Shown piece by piece: positions 46,700 to 57,520 of a stretch of DNA of 64,000 nt. A model generated the notes under the pieces. The model was given only the letters and a program-made list of their open reading frames with translations, was not told the DNA's origin and ran no database searches. Each line of letters begins with the position of its first letter. Positions within the stretch are counted from its first letter, which is position 1. The DNA is taken from positions 305,621,484 through 305,685,483 of the forward strand of contig OY998175.1 of NCBI GenBank assembly GCA_963921935.1, read 5' to 3'. Source of the stretch: Galeruca laticollis. Taxonomy: Eukaryota; Arthropoda; Insecta; Coleoptera; Chrysomelidae. Position numbers and translations under genes: made by a program.

Positions 46700-47440
46700 A
46701 AAAAGAAAAAAATCAGCATTTATTAAATGATTGTAGCATTAATATGTCATAATCTAACGTAAACGTACACATAAATAGTTCAAAATGTAAACATATACAG
46801 AGTGGTTCTCAGTTACATCAGGGGGAGTTTTTTAAATTCTGGGAGAATGTGATATGGAATGAAAACATGGTCAAAAATAGAAACTTACATAATGTTTACT
46901 GTTCTGACATTATATAAACCCATTTTGCATTATATGTATACAAGGTGATTGTTGATTCATCCACAGAAAGACGTTTCTTAAAAAAGAATTGAATTGAAAC
47001 ATATAGGTGATTCGGAAAAGGGAATATTTCTTCAATGATTGCTGCATCAAAAACGAATTAGATGTCTCTATCACCCTGTATTCCATAAAAACTATTGTTC
47101 TCTAGCTATTAAATGCATAATCAATATTAATAACAAATTCCCTAATATACAGAGTGTACTTTTTTATTTTTTAAGAAACGTCTTTCTGTGGATGAATTAA
47201 CAATCACCTTGTATACATATAATGCAAAATGGATTTATATAATGTCAGAACAGTAAACATTATGTAAGTTTTTATTTTTGACCATGTTTTCATTCCATAT
47301 CACATTCTCCCAGAATTTAAAAAACTCCCCCTGATGTAACTAAGAACCACTCTGTATATGTTTACATTTTGTACTATTTATGTGTACGTTTACGTTAGAT
47401 TAGGACATATTAATGCTACAATCAACTAAAAATGCTTATT
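46700..47440. repeat. Large palindromic element in OBP-B intron 1
   Basis: Arms of about 285 bp (about 46700-46985 and 47155-47440) are near-identical reverse complements. Seen examples are TACAGAGTGGTTCTCAGTTA against its partner, and AATCACCTTGTATACATATA. The left arm lies near an ACAGGGTGTTAAAGTC block like mariner-type ends. No transposase inside, so probably a MITE or foldback. The sides of the centre are less conserved. Confidence 0.75.
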
Positions 47441-47529
47441 TTTTCCCATTAACTGAAATACAATACATTGTTACAAAATTGGGAAGGATCGTTTTGCCCG
47501 ACTGGATCATTTTGCCCTGGTATCCCCTA

Positions 47530-47710
47530 CAGCGAATGAATAACAACAAACAAGTAAGACAGTTATACGAAGCGAAGAAACAATTTAAAAAATAGAGGAG
47601 AGCCAAGACAAACATGGGATAACGTAATTGGTAATATTCTTCGACAACGAGGAGAAACAGCAACTGTGCGGATTTGAACAGACTTAGTACATTCCCGTCG
47701 CTACCGTCAG
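47530..47710 (+). pseudogene. Possible LINE 3' RT-tail fragment
   Basis: Frames give NKQVRQLYEAKKQFKK and, shifted, GEPRQTWDNVIGNILRQRGE. This resembles the RGRPRxTWxxxxxxxLxxRG block at the C-terminus of RTE/R1-like RT proteins. Only about 50 residues, so assignment is weak. Confidence 0.4.
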
Positions 47711-49132
47711 GGTAACTATTTTACTTGTCAATCAAACGAGCTGTGTTTCCTTTTGTATCATATGTACAATTTGATGACGCAAATATCACTCATGGGTTTG
47801 TGGACTGTGTTAAAATAAATAAGTTTCCTTCGATGTTACTTGCTATGTACAATTTATTTACACTGGTTTATTTACACTAACATATTTACACATCAACTGC
47901 ACTGTTGAAATGGTTTGTTGTTTATGGGTACTTGCCCGATTTTATGCGTATTAAAAACACTTTACTACTTGTGGGAACTAGCCCGATTCTTTTAATAATT
48001 AAAATTCTGGTACAACGTAGTTACAACGCTTTCGTACGCGAGAGCTCTTGCTTGTACCATGTTTTGAGTTATACTGCCGCAGGCTATCTTTTGCTCTGCG
48101 CATGATTCAACCTCGGATACTTGCCGCCGACGACATCTAGGATAAGAACTATACACTTATAAATTTTAGTGTATTTCGTGTTGCATAATGTTTGCAACAC
48201 CTTTTTTTGGGCTGGGTTTCTTCGTCGACGTTAACTTCAAATAAAACTCAGAAATTATAGCGTCTTAGTGTTATTTACATAATATACATCCCTCCGTAAC
48301 AAACTGTATAATCACTTTAATTTACCTTAGAGTTTGCAATACGCACTTGCGAAGGAAACATATTTTTATTTGAACATGAGAAACTAGAAGCCTCGAGAAG
48401 ACTTGAGGGTGTCAGTGAAACGAAAAAGAATGAGCAAGATGTAAGGTAGATTTTACCTTTTATAAGTATTTGTATAAGCTTATTATCATATTCTAAATAT
48501 TATCTAGCCAAAAAGGTATTTTTAAACTTTTATGAATGGTTTATGACATTGAAACATGGGTATGCATTAAAACATTTCCGACATCCGATAAAATTATTTG
48601 TTGCTTACAAATATATTGCGGAGTTCAGACAGTTTTAATAGAAGTACTTTTTTCGCCGATTTCGCTCAGCCAAACATGTTGGATGTATTTCCAACAGCAA
48701 CATTAGCCTAAAATAGAATAGAATGGAATAAGTTTTATACAATATCTGAAATCTGAACCTAATATCTAATGGTGAAAGGGTATGTGATTATATCTATATA
48801 CTATGGAGAAAAATATAAGGAAGCGTTTAAAACGAAGATGATGTTCATCGTGAAGTTGCTTTCCAAAGGAATCATTAAACTAAGTTGAAAGTACTTGAAC
48901 AGTTGATGATATCCATACTAAATGCACTGTTTACTAGTACTACACCAACACTCATAATTACACAGTCTAATGCGCGTTTCTATAACCAAGTTATCTTATT
49001 CAGAGGCCGCAGTTAAACAATTTACCTTGGATCACTGAAGACGAAATATTACAATAAGAAAGTAGCGATTCGACTATTATTACTTCTATCCTCTTAATTG
49101 TATAAGTTATTAGCTACGGTTTCATGTTTTAG
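47711..49132. other. Intron 1 remainder, nothing firm
   Basis: A 40-codon patch at about 48330-48450 (LQYALAKE; HEKLEASRRLEGVSE) looks coding-derived but is not identified. Confidence 0.35.
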
Positions 49133-49261
49133 AAATATGGTGAGATTTTTGGAGACATTGCAAATAGAAGCCACCACTTTTGTAAAGCTATTACTGAGGT
49201 ACCGCAAGAACTTATAGATGGAGTTAGAGAAGGGCAGTTCCCAGATGTAAACTCGCTTAAG
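49133..49261 (+). CDS. OBP gene B, exon 2 (C1)
   Basis: 129 bp between TTTTAG and GTATGG, phase 0 at both ends. It encodes KYGEIFGDIANRSHHFCKAI then TEVPQELIDGVREGQFPD and VNSLK. The Cys is C1, and 26 residues separate it from C2 at the start of exon 3, within the OBP norm. The motif (helix, Cys, then GxFPD..LK) is typical of insect PBP/GOBP-family proteins. Confidence 0.85.
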
Positions 49262-49735
49262 GTATGGTAAAATAAAATTGAATGAACATAATCACAGTAG
49301 AAGTGAGTAACAAAGAAACCTGTCTTGAATTATCTATAAAGCCCGTTGCGGGCGAGGCCCGATTTGTTACTGCTCCCAGTAAACACAGATACGTCTGATG
49401 TACATTTCTAAAACGTATTATCTGGACGTAAAGTACGTCTTATGTATGTACGTTTCTGTCTCGTGTACATATTATGTACGTAGATAAGTGGTCATATGGG
49501 CACACAAAAGTACGTACTGAAGATGTACGATTTAAGTCATCTGATAACCAAAATAAGACGTAATTATATATATTAAGTATGTATTTATAACGGACATTTA
49601 AATGTAAAATGTACGTCTTTGGTACGTACTTTTGTGTACCCTTATACGCACGTACGTACGTAATCGTACGTCTTAAAAACGTTTCAAAAAACAATTTGAA
49701 GCTATTTAGGTTGTCTTATTTAGCAGTTTGATACA

Positions 49736-49902
49736 TTTTGGCAGATAATAATACTCTACCCAAAAACAAATATTTTCAAATTCCATCAAAATGCTCAACA
49801 TCAGAATCAGAATATACATTTAGTAACATTCTGATATTCAATAATTTGATGAGTTCCGAAAATATTTGTTTTTGGGAAGAGTATATTATCTGCCAAAATT
49901 TA
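49736..49902. repeat. Hairpin repeat inside the DNA transposon
   Basis: About 165 bp palindrome: TTTTGGCAGATAATAATACT at one end and AGTATATTATCTGCCAAAAT at the other, with CAAATATTTTC / GAAAATATTTG further in. It lies near the 3' end of the transposase frame and is probably a small MITE. Confidence 0.75.
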
Positions 49903-49977
49903 GCGAAGTACAAAGTTAGACCTAAATACTTAAATTACTTATCTGACTGTATAATAATTTGTGAGGTGGTTTTCCTA

Positions 49978-50098
49978 TTCTATCCATAATGCGACTATTA
50001 ATTTTTTCACAACTCCTAAACAAATAAGATGCATGTAATCTGAAGGAAAAGATTTGATCATGTCTATAAAAGGTATTTTTTTAATAATGGATGTTCCA
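49978..50098 (-). pseudogene. Transposase-like protein, distal piece (after Penelope 3)
   Basis: Minus-strand reading from 50098: GTSIIKKIPFIDMIKSFPSD then YMHLICLGVVKKLIVALWI, followed by a stop. In this protein family the FPxDYMHLxxLGVxKKL block follows directly after the EEHHTG motif seen at the end of the 51156-51551 piece. So it is the same gene, split by Penelope unit 3. Confidence 0.7.
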
Positions 50099-50106
50099 GT
50101 ATGATG

Positions 50107-51147
50107 AAATTGACTGTCTCGACCCTTACTTCGTGGAATATGCTCATATTAGTGTTTTTAAATTAAACTCACGGTCTCTAGTTAATTCCACAATATAATA
50201 CAAGTTATTGAAAATTCTAAAAAATTGACAATTGTTTCGATAAATCAATATCATCGTCAGAATGACAGAAGTTACATTTCATTTTATGCCTACCTGATGT
50301 TTAGTAGTTATTTTTGGCTAGACCAAGAAGTAGCCTAACTTGTGATTGGCTTAATATATGTTTATAGAAAAAAGAAGAAGATGTGATATTACAAATATTG
50401 AAGCTTAGATATTATTAGCCGTATGGTGATATCCTGAATATCATTTTTCCAATTAAGATCAGTATAACAGTGCAATGTGTCTATTTGGGTCAGACCCTTA
50501 GGAATTTTGAAATACGATACAGTGAGCACTTACGAGCATACAGATTAAAACAACCATATAAATCCCACTACGCAAAACATCTACTTGACACCAATCATTC
50601 ATTGACACCTAACACAGAACTAGAAGTGCTGCATATTTGTGAATAGAAACAAGAACTGGATTTCCTTGAAGAACTGGAAATTAGAAGACTTTTAAGAAAC
50701 CCACAATATGAAGTTGTCAATGAACAGTTGAATCTAGGGAATTCTCCACTAATACACTGTCTTATTAAGTGATAATTGTAAAGATCAGCAGATATAGTTT
50801 TCCTGGTTTTCTATATCATTGCACAGTTATACTGATCTTAATTGGAAAAATGATATCCAGGATATCATCATAGGGCTAATAATATCTAAGCTTCAATATT
50901 TGTAATATTACATCTTCTTCTTTTTTCTATAAACATATATTAAGCCAATCACAAGTTAGGTTACTTCTTGGTCTAGCCAAAAATAACTACTAAACATCAG
51001 GTAGGCATAAAATGAAATGTAACTTCTGTCATTCTGACGATGATATTGATTTATCGAAACAATTGTCAATTTTTTAGAATTTTCAATAACTTGTATTATA
51101 TTGTGGAATTAACTAGAGACCGTGAGTTTCATTTAAAAACACTTACT
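50107..51147. mobile_element. Penelope-like element 3, inverted unit
   Basis: Flanked by the 8-bp TSD GTATGATG (50099-50106, 51148-51155). Left arm 50107-50478 is 3' UTR on the minus strand, including the ~45-bp tail seen in unit 2. The right arm 50479-51147 is on the + strand and runs from the GIY-YIG coding end (VYLGQTLRNFEIRYSEHLRA, broken by one TAG near 50645) to the 3' end. No RT remains. Hammerhead-like motifs sit in both arms (about 50225-50270 on minus, 51024-51075 on plus). Confidence 0.87.
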
Positions 51148-51155
51148 GTATGATG

Positions 51156-51560
51156 TTGTTCTTGTAACTTTTTTCGAAAATCTGAATCTAGTCGTAACTT
51201 TAGATTGGAAATTTCTGGGAAACAAACATTGTTAGAAATGTAGCTACCCTCAATTTCACATTTAGAACAGGACATATATCCTATATGTCCCTTAATATAT
51301 TTTATGAAAGATTTTGCTAGAACATCAGCCACAATTCCTTTAATTCTGATTGTGTATAATTCATTATTCATTATTAAACCATTTGTTGACAACTTAATAC
51401 ACTCATCTACAAACATTGATAAGAACATGTTAGCATCTTTTGGCTTCTCGTGGTCATGATAGAGTCCAACTTGTTGAACACTAGATTTTTTGTTGAATAG
51501 ACTGCACAATATGGGATAAAATTGACTACCTGAACATTTGGAGATAGGCAAACCATCAAC
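51156..51560 (-). pseudogene. Transposase-like protein, middle piece
   Basis: Reads VDGLPISKCSGSQFYPILCS, GLYHDHEKPKDANMFLSMFV, IKGIVADVLAKSFIKYIKGH, GYMSCSKCEIEGSYISNNVC and FRKKLQEQHHT, then the Penelope junction. DGLPxxKSS...PIL, a ...DxPA(R/K)xF...H.GY..C..C block and ...E.HHTG are the hallmarks of a family common in TE-rich invertebrate genomes, resembling plant tnp2-type transposases. Those residues could form the RNase H-like core; I infer this. Confidence 0.65.
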
Positions 51561-51562
51561 AT

Positions 51563-52141
51563 TTACCAGGATTTTTCAATATTCTTACAAATCAATTTAG
51601 ATTGAGAATTAATGAGTTCTTCAATAGAATTTTCCATACCAAAATGATGATAATATCCTGGAACAATTGCTTGAACTTCTGCCTGCCTAGGAGTGCTTAA
51701 AAGTGTTCTAGCATCAAGTGGTAACTCTGGATGATATTTCTTAAGTGCTTTAAAAAGATCATCAATAGCATTGTGTTTAATATTATGATTAAGAGCCCAC
51801 TGTGAAATAATTTCCGAAAAAGATTGTTCAATACATTTTTGATCGAACGGAATATCAAGTTTGGAGTTTAAAACAATTTTATTTATCAATAATTTGCTTT
51901 CTGAATTATCCGAATGTTCAGAACTAGAAAGTGAATCACTAAAATTTGCGGAAGTAAGATCATCGTCCGAAATTGAATTCAGAGAATTGTTTAAAGATGA
52001 TGTAGTCGGAGATTCATAATCTAATAAAACTGCTTCAAAATTAAGCATATCCCTTCTTGCTCTTTTATACGGTTCTCTAGTATTAGTGTTCATATTATAA
52101 TTACCTCTTAAAGCTATGGTACTTACCGTGTAACACTTCAA
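51563..52141 (-). pseudogene. Transposase-like protein, N-terminal piece
   Basis: Frame from about 52099 (MNTNTREPYKRARRDMLNFE) with a Ser/Asp-rich region, then IISQWALNHNIKHNAIDDLF, KKYHPELPLDARTLLSTP and VPGYYHHFGMENSIEEL. It ends at a stop at 51563, and the next piece (VNVDGLP) is one frame away, so a single frameshift or a small intron separates them. Confidence 0.62.
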
Positions 52142-52964
52142 TGGAGTCGTTAAGATAAAAGGAATTATATTAAGAGAGAGAGAGAGAGAAGTTCGTGTGA
52201 GATTCTGTTGAGTGGAATGTTTTTGGGTGAAGTTGAACTTTTCTTGTGGTGCCCTGTTATAGGATTTGTTTCCTCTTACTTACCTGGCGTAGGAGTTAAC
52301 CGTGATCAACAAGGAATTATATTACCCGATTCGCCTTTATATACCTCTAAAAAGCGAGAAAATAGTGTAAAATATTCCCCCGAAATCATATTCACTCACT
52401 TTAATTAGTCACATTTTTAGTTAAAAAGAATAAAGACAACAGACACACAAAAGCATAAACTAAGAAAATCTTTGGTTATGTAATGAAAGACCGTATTCTT
52501 CTTTCTGTATTAACAATAGGTGTGACCTTTTCTTCCGGCAACAAGTAGCCAATAATATGGGTGGTATATGGTAGGTATAAACGTTTTGGATTTCTGAAAT
52601 TCTTATAGATATTTTACTCCAAATTAATACTTCTAACTTCTGTATTACAAATATGTAAAAACAACGCAATATGCTATACATGTCGAAAGCGGCATAAAAT
52701 GTACGTACATAGTTTGTATTTCCAAGACGTACGTAGTATATATAACTATGTACGTCTTTAAGACGTACATTTTAGAACAAAGGACGTAATTTGGCCTTTA
52801 TGACATAAAACGTACGGTGTTATCTGGGCTACTACTTCAATTATTTCTTTTCCATATAGTGGTTTCAAAATTTCTCTTGTTATCAGATCAAAAGTTTTGT
52901 TTTTCGGACCTATATTCTCTTTTATTTCCGTTATCAAATTATTAATAAGTCATTTTGTTTTCAG

Positions 52965-53000
52965 TGCTACACCACATGCTTGTGGGTATTTGCAGGATCG
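52965..53000 (+). CDS. OBP gene B, exon 3 (C2-C3)
   Basis: A 36-bp exon after TTTTCAG and before GTAAGA, phase 0 both ends, encoding CYTTCLWVFAGS. C2 and C3 are separated by exactly three residues, the diagnostic OBP spacing. It is the counterpart of the 39-bp exon in gene A, where C2 is Arg. Intron 2 before it is 3.7 kb, nearly all of it the 49375-52828 transposon. Confidence 0.85.
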
Positions 53001-53052
53001 GTAAGAATTCTTCTTTCAATCCTCATAATCGCTCCAAATTATTCTGTTTTAG

Positions 53053-53167
53053 ATGAATTTGGATTGTACAATGAATGAAAAAGTGTTGGAGAAATATATG
53101 GCTGGAATGAACAGAACCGAAGACATTGAAATAATGTTAGAATGCAGAAAAAAAGCTTGTGAATCAG
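53053..53167 (+). CDS. OBP gene B, exon 4 (C4)
   Basis: A 115-bp exon after a 52-bp intron (TTTTAG acceptor), ending at GTAAAT in phase 1. It encodes MNLDCTMNEKVLEKYMAG, MNRTEDIEIMLECRKKACES. The Cys of LEC is 37 residues after C3, so it is C4. Cys in NLDC and KAC are extra or ambiguous. The exon with C5-C6 was not found before the BEL element and may lie beyond the window. Confidence 0.8.
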
Positions 53168-54048
53168 GTAAATTATATTGAATGAAGAGTGTAACTAAAT
53201 GTAACAATGTTCTGAGCTGTATTTTTGTTTCATTAGAATCCCAATTATTTAAAAAATGTACGGTTTTAAATATTAAAACTAACTTTCAATAATTCGCGTA
53301 TAAAAGAGACTTCATTATAACATTGTTTAGAGTGTCACAATGATGTATCTTTGAACACTTTTTTAGTAATTTTTAGTGTCATACCGTTGGTTATTGTATG
53401 TAGTCCCTATATATTTCTATTTGACATTTAACTGTAATCTTGGAACAATTTATTAATAAAATGGTCTAGCTAGCAAATTATTATATTAAATAGTCTTGAA
53501 GGTAAATTTGAATAAATCATATATTAAAAATATTAATAAATAAAGTACGTTTATTCATCAATGATTTGTCAATTGTTTATTCTAGGCTTATTTTAGAATG
53601 AAATAGGGCTATTGTAGAGAGTAGCATGACGCGACTTCGGAAAAATTTCATTGCAGCTTTTCGTTTTGGTTTTCCATGATGCCAAAATCACTCCCCGTTC
53701 GGAAGGTTGTATATAACGGAATTTGTAAGCACGATAGAGAGCATATTGTTGACGGATCGAAAGCAAACTCACTATGAAAATCGGTTAGGCGAAAATCTTG
53801 GACGAGTTCGTTAATAAGCCAAATCAGCCCAGTAAAAACAAAATGGCGGCTTGTCAAGTTTGAAAAAAAATCGTATTTCCTTTGTTTTCCATTTGACGTA
53901 AAAAAGTTACTGAGCTTTTTCATAGACCTTAACACGTTCTACAACTTTTATATTTAACATTTTTCTCTAAATCGTACAATAAAACATTTATTTAAGAAAA
54001 TTCACAAATTTACTAGAATTTTTTTGTTTTTGATTTGATGCCAAAATG
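53168..54048. other. No recognisable exon; foldback terminus remnant
   Basis: At 53262-53290 the sequence ACGGTTTTAAATATTAAAAC matches the foldback-family terminus. No OBP C5-C6 exon is seen in the rest. Confidence 0.45.
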
Positions 54049-54585
54049 TTACTTAGGTTTATTGTACATCTCAAAACATTTTATTACTTTTGTATGTAAT
54101 TTTCTATTTTGGGTTTTATGCAAAAATGTTACTGGAATAAGCCTGTCCAATTGGTCCTGTGCCATTGGGATTTTTTTTATATTGTGGATATTAACACTAT
54201 CAAATAATTTTTTACACTCATCAATATCAGCCAGAACACTTGGATGACTAGCCGACCATTTATGAAGCTCAAAGCTACCTAAAGACATCAGCTTAGTAAG
54301 TTCAGAACAAGACTCTTTGAGGACCCAAAAAGAAAGTCCTGAACATAGCTATTGTTCAAAACAATAGGTGCTGGAGCTGGTAACACCATAAGTCACTGTA
54401 TTGAGCTGTAAACATAAAAGAGGATCGTTGAGGTTTTCTTTCCACAAAATTAGTTGTAAGTGTGTGAAGGCAGGGACGATCAATACCTGTCTATACATTT
54501 GTTTAATGTCCGACATAGCTACATACTTGTATGTACGAAATAGTAGGAGAATGTCAAAAAGTTCTTTCCGTACAACAGGACCTGC
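54049..54585 (-). pseudogene. BEL/Pao reverse transcriptase, distal piece
   Basis: Reads AGPVVRKELFDILLLFRTYK, YVAMSDIKQMYRQVLIVP, HLQLILWKENLNDPLLCLQL and NTVTYGVTSS, then after a break SLGSFELHKWSASHPSVLAD. ADIKQMYRQV-type and LxTVTYG motifs are characteristic of BEL/Pao RT. The expected YMDD-like box is missing at the break near 54350, so the enzyme is dead. Confidence 0.8.
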
Positions 54586-54589
54586 ATAT

Positions 54590-55078
54590 TGTTACGAAAC
54601 AGCACACTGGTATAGTCCCTAAAACCGGCCCTGTCTAAGCCAGGTATAATAGTTAAAATTATGGCGGATACGCAGTTATAAAAAACTGTTTACGATTGAG
54701 ACTATCTTACCTAGAACTGGTTTTTGTGACCAGAGTTATCCAGAAAAGGCCAGAGAAGTTATTTGAGTGTGTAAGCCGCAGTCCGGAATTCACTAGTAAA
54801 AATGGCTTTAACATATAAAGGGACTGATCAGGAAGAGTTAGTTAGTTGATAATTTTACATCGTGAGATAAACCAATAAATAAGTGAATATGAAGTGTTTA
54901 TATAAATTGGTCTGAGTGAATATACAGTTAATATAAATTAATAATTAAGTGATAAGTTAAGTATATATAAATTAAGTGTTAGTGAGTTAGTGTTTCAATA
55001 AATTAGTAAGTAGCCATACCGAGTGTTTAAAATTTATCCCACCCGTTTACGTTTTAAATAAATTAGAAAAACATTACA
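54590..55078 (+). repeat. 5' LTR of Gypsy copy 2
   Basis: About 489 bp, TGTTACGAAAC to CATTACA, homologous to both LTRs of copy 1; followed by the same TTGGTGTCAG primer-binding-site region. Confidence 0.9.
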
Positions 55079-55122
55079 TTGGTGTCAGGTGTGGGGTAAT
55101 ATAAATAAATTTCTAAGTAAAA

Positions 55123-56442
55123 ATGGCCAAGAGACTATGTGATCTAAAAGTCACGGAATTAAGAGCAGAATTGGAAGATCGTGAGTTGGAAACGTCCGGT
55201 AAGAATCAGTTGAACGACTTAAAGTGGCACTGGAAAATGACGGTTTTGATCCAGAAACAGTTTTATTTAATGACGAGGCTTCCACCTTAATCTCGTCAAT
55301 TTCTGCCATGGAAGAGAAGATTTCAACGAATGTGAAAAACGATATTTCTGCCATGGAAGAGAAGATCTCAACTAATGTGAAAAACGATATTTCTGCTAAC
55401 ATGGACAAGATTTCTACTAATATGGACGAGAAAATTTCTGCTATGAAGACCGATATTTCTGCAGATATCTTATCATTGAAAAATTACATTGCTGCTGAAG
55501 TCGAGAATAAAATCACGTCTCTAAAATCGGATATTGAGGATAAGATGACAACGATGAACGAGAAAATAAAATCAGACATGGAGAATAAGATGACAACGAT
55601 GGAAAATCAGATAGATGAGAAAATCAAGGAGTTAGAGACGAAGATTGCCGATTTAAGAACACAAGACACTTCAGCAGCAGAAAAGAAGATCGAGATCTGC
55701 AAGCCAGAAACACAACCCAAGACAGATGATATTGGCAGTTTTGCACGAGTCAAGGCCCCAACGTTCGATGGAAAAATGTCGTGGACCAATTATGTGAAAC
55801 AGTTTGAAGCAGCCGCAAGAGTGAATAATTGGTCCGATAAGGAGAAAGCAGTGAACTTAACCATCGCGCTTCCCGGAGATGCCTTAGATGTACTCCAGAC
55901 GATACCTTTGGAAGAAACGGATGACTTCGAGCAGCTGAAGAAGAGGTTGAACATGCGATATGGTCATGAACATTTAGAACATTTGTACCAATCTCAGCTG
56001 AAGAACCGAAGGCAGAAACGTGATGAATCCCTTCAAGAATATGAAGTGGACATTGCCCGACTAGTTCGATTTGCTTATCCGTCAGCACCAGAGAGCATGG
56101 TAGAATGTCTGGGCAATCCAGGCCTTTATTGATGGCTTACGTGACCTCGATATGCAGAGGACGCTTCGTTTAGCCCATCCGAAAACATTAGTCGACGCAT
56201 TGACAGCTGCCCTTGAATATGAAGCAGCAACGAAGGCTTCAGGATATAACAAAATCAGGACCATCCAAGAAGAAGGTGACGAAGACAGATTTGACCAGTT
56301 CGTCAGTTTAATGAAAAATATGATGGACGAGAATCCGAGAAAGATCAGATGCTGGAATTGTGGCGAGCTAGGGCATGTACGTAGTTCCTGTAAGCGCCCC
56401 AAGACTCCTGCAAACCAAGAACCCCAGTCACAGGAAAACTAG
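55123..56442 (+). pseudogene. Gypsy gag with SAP-like domain and zinc knuckle, copy 2
   Basis: ATG at 55123 starts the SAP-like region, which suffers a small deletion at about 55203 that shifts frame. The next frame (55224-56132) has two full copies of the coiled-coil unit (MEEKISTNVKNDISA), more heptads, then a gag capsid-like domain (VKQFEAAARVNNWSDKEKAV, LKKRLNMRYGHEHLEHLY). After a frameshift near 56115 it continues to CWNCGELGHVRSSC, a perfect CX2CX4HX4C knuckle, and a stop at 56442. At 55310-55370 it gives the empty site for the solo LTR in copy 1. Confidence 0.85.
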
Positions 56443-56540
56443 AACGGGTCGGCTACGAGGGGGCAGCACCGACCCATGATCGTTCCAAAGACCCTCTCAT
56501 ACTGATAGCTTCTCTCAGATGACGCAACGACAGTGTATAT

Positions 56541-57056
56541 GTGGATGGCGAAGTAAATGGCAAGGGATATGCTCTGCTGGTTGACACTGGGGCAACTAGA
56601 ACCATTCTACGACCAGAGATAATAAACTCCAAGATGGAACTTCTACCAACGAGACTGCGACTGCGGACCGCCACAGGCGAGAGTGCCAACGTTCACGGGG
56701 AAACACAAATCCAATTGGGAATTGGCGCAGAAAAGTTCACGCATACGTTCAAGAATCCCGAGGGCCAGATCGCTAGATGGATTGAACGACTTCAAGAGTA
56801 TGATTTCAACATCGAACATCGAGCTGGTGTGAGTCACCAGAATGCCGACTCCCTGTCCAGACGGCCGTGCCCAACAGACTGCTTCCACTGCAACAAGGCG
56901 GAAACTAGGGAAGCTTCAGTTTCAAGAACTACTGTAGTCAACGAGGAATGGTCATCCACCAGGATCAGAGAAGATCAGGAGAATGATTCTCACCTGAAGA
57001 TGATTCGGCAATGGAAGAAAAAAAACCAGCGACCTACCTGGCAAGAAGTGTCATGA
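56541..57056 (+). pseudogene. Gypsy protease joined to RNase H tail, copy 2
   Basis: Starts with an aspartic protease: ALLVDTGATRTILRPEI (catalytic DTGA). After HTFKNPEGQ the reading passes straight into WIERLQEYDFNIEHRAGVSH and NADSLSRRP, the end of a Gypsy RNase H domain. About 2 kb of RT and RNase H is therefore missing, with the frame preserved across the junction. The tail to 57056 is the connection to integrase. Confidence 0.8.
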
Positions 57057-57079
57057 TTTTCACCGAAACTCAAGGCGTA

Positions 57080-57520
57080 TTGGGCTCAGTGGGACTCCCT
57101 TGTCCTGGAAGAAGGGCTGTTGAAAAGAGTCCTTGAAAACTATGATGGTTCTGAGATGAGGAGACAGCTAGTTATTCCGAGAACAAGAGTAGCTGAGGTA
57201 CTGAAGAAGTTACATGACAGTCCATCGGGAGGTCATCTGGGAGTGAAGAAAACCCTTCAGCGAGTTCGTGAAAGGTTTTATTGGATGAACAGCTCCGACG
57301 ATGTGAAGGATTGGTGTAAGAAATGTACGACTTGTGCTACGAGTAATGGACCACATCGCAAGAGAAAGGCACGCATGAAACAGTACAATGTTGGAAGCCC
57401 TTTCGAAAGGATTGCTTCAGATATCGCTGGACTATTTCCGACGACAGAAAATGGTAGCAAGTATATACTGGTAGTAATGGATTATTTCACAAAGTGGGTG
57501 GAAATTTACGCTATCCCGTG
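57080..57520 (+). pseudogene. Gypsy integrase N-terminus and core (truncated), copy 2
   Basis: Contains the HHCC zinc-binding domain (LHDSPSGGHLGVKKTLQRV, FYWMNSSDDVKDWCKKC, TTC) and the start of the core: RIASDIAGLFPTTENGSKY with the first catalytic Asp and VVMDYFTKWVEIYAIP with its following strand. It is cut at about 57518 by direct joining to LTR sequence, losing the other two acidic residues, the GPY/F domain and the macrodomain. Confidence 0.82.

Larger units (their letters stand above)
49375..52828 (-). mobile_element. DNA transposon with TACGTAC-rich ends (CMC/EnSpm-like?) in OBP-B intron 2
   Basis: Ends read CCCAGTAAACACAGATACGT and, inverted from the right, CCCAGATAACACCGTACGT. Flanks share a 2-bp CT. 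Both subterminal zones (49380-49680, 52690-52820) are full of TACGT/ACGTAC motifs in both orientations, like the subterminal transposase-binding repeats of CMC-type elements. The minus-strand gene inside is transposase-like. Penelope unit 3 is nested in it. Superfamily is tentative. Confidence 0.6.

Noticed and set aside
48330..48450. Possible exon (LQYALAKE...LEASRRLEGVSE)
   Set aside because: Reads like coding DNA and ends near a GTAAGG, but no acceptor, no phase match to OBP-B and no identified family.
53560..54040. Last exon of OBP gene B
   Set aside because: No acceptor followed by a phase-1 reading with the C5-x8-C6 pattern.
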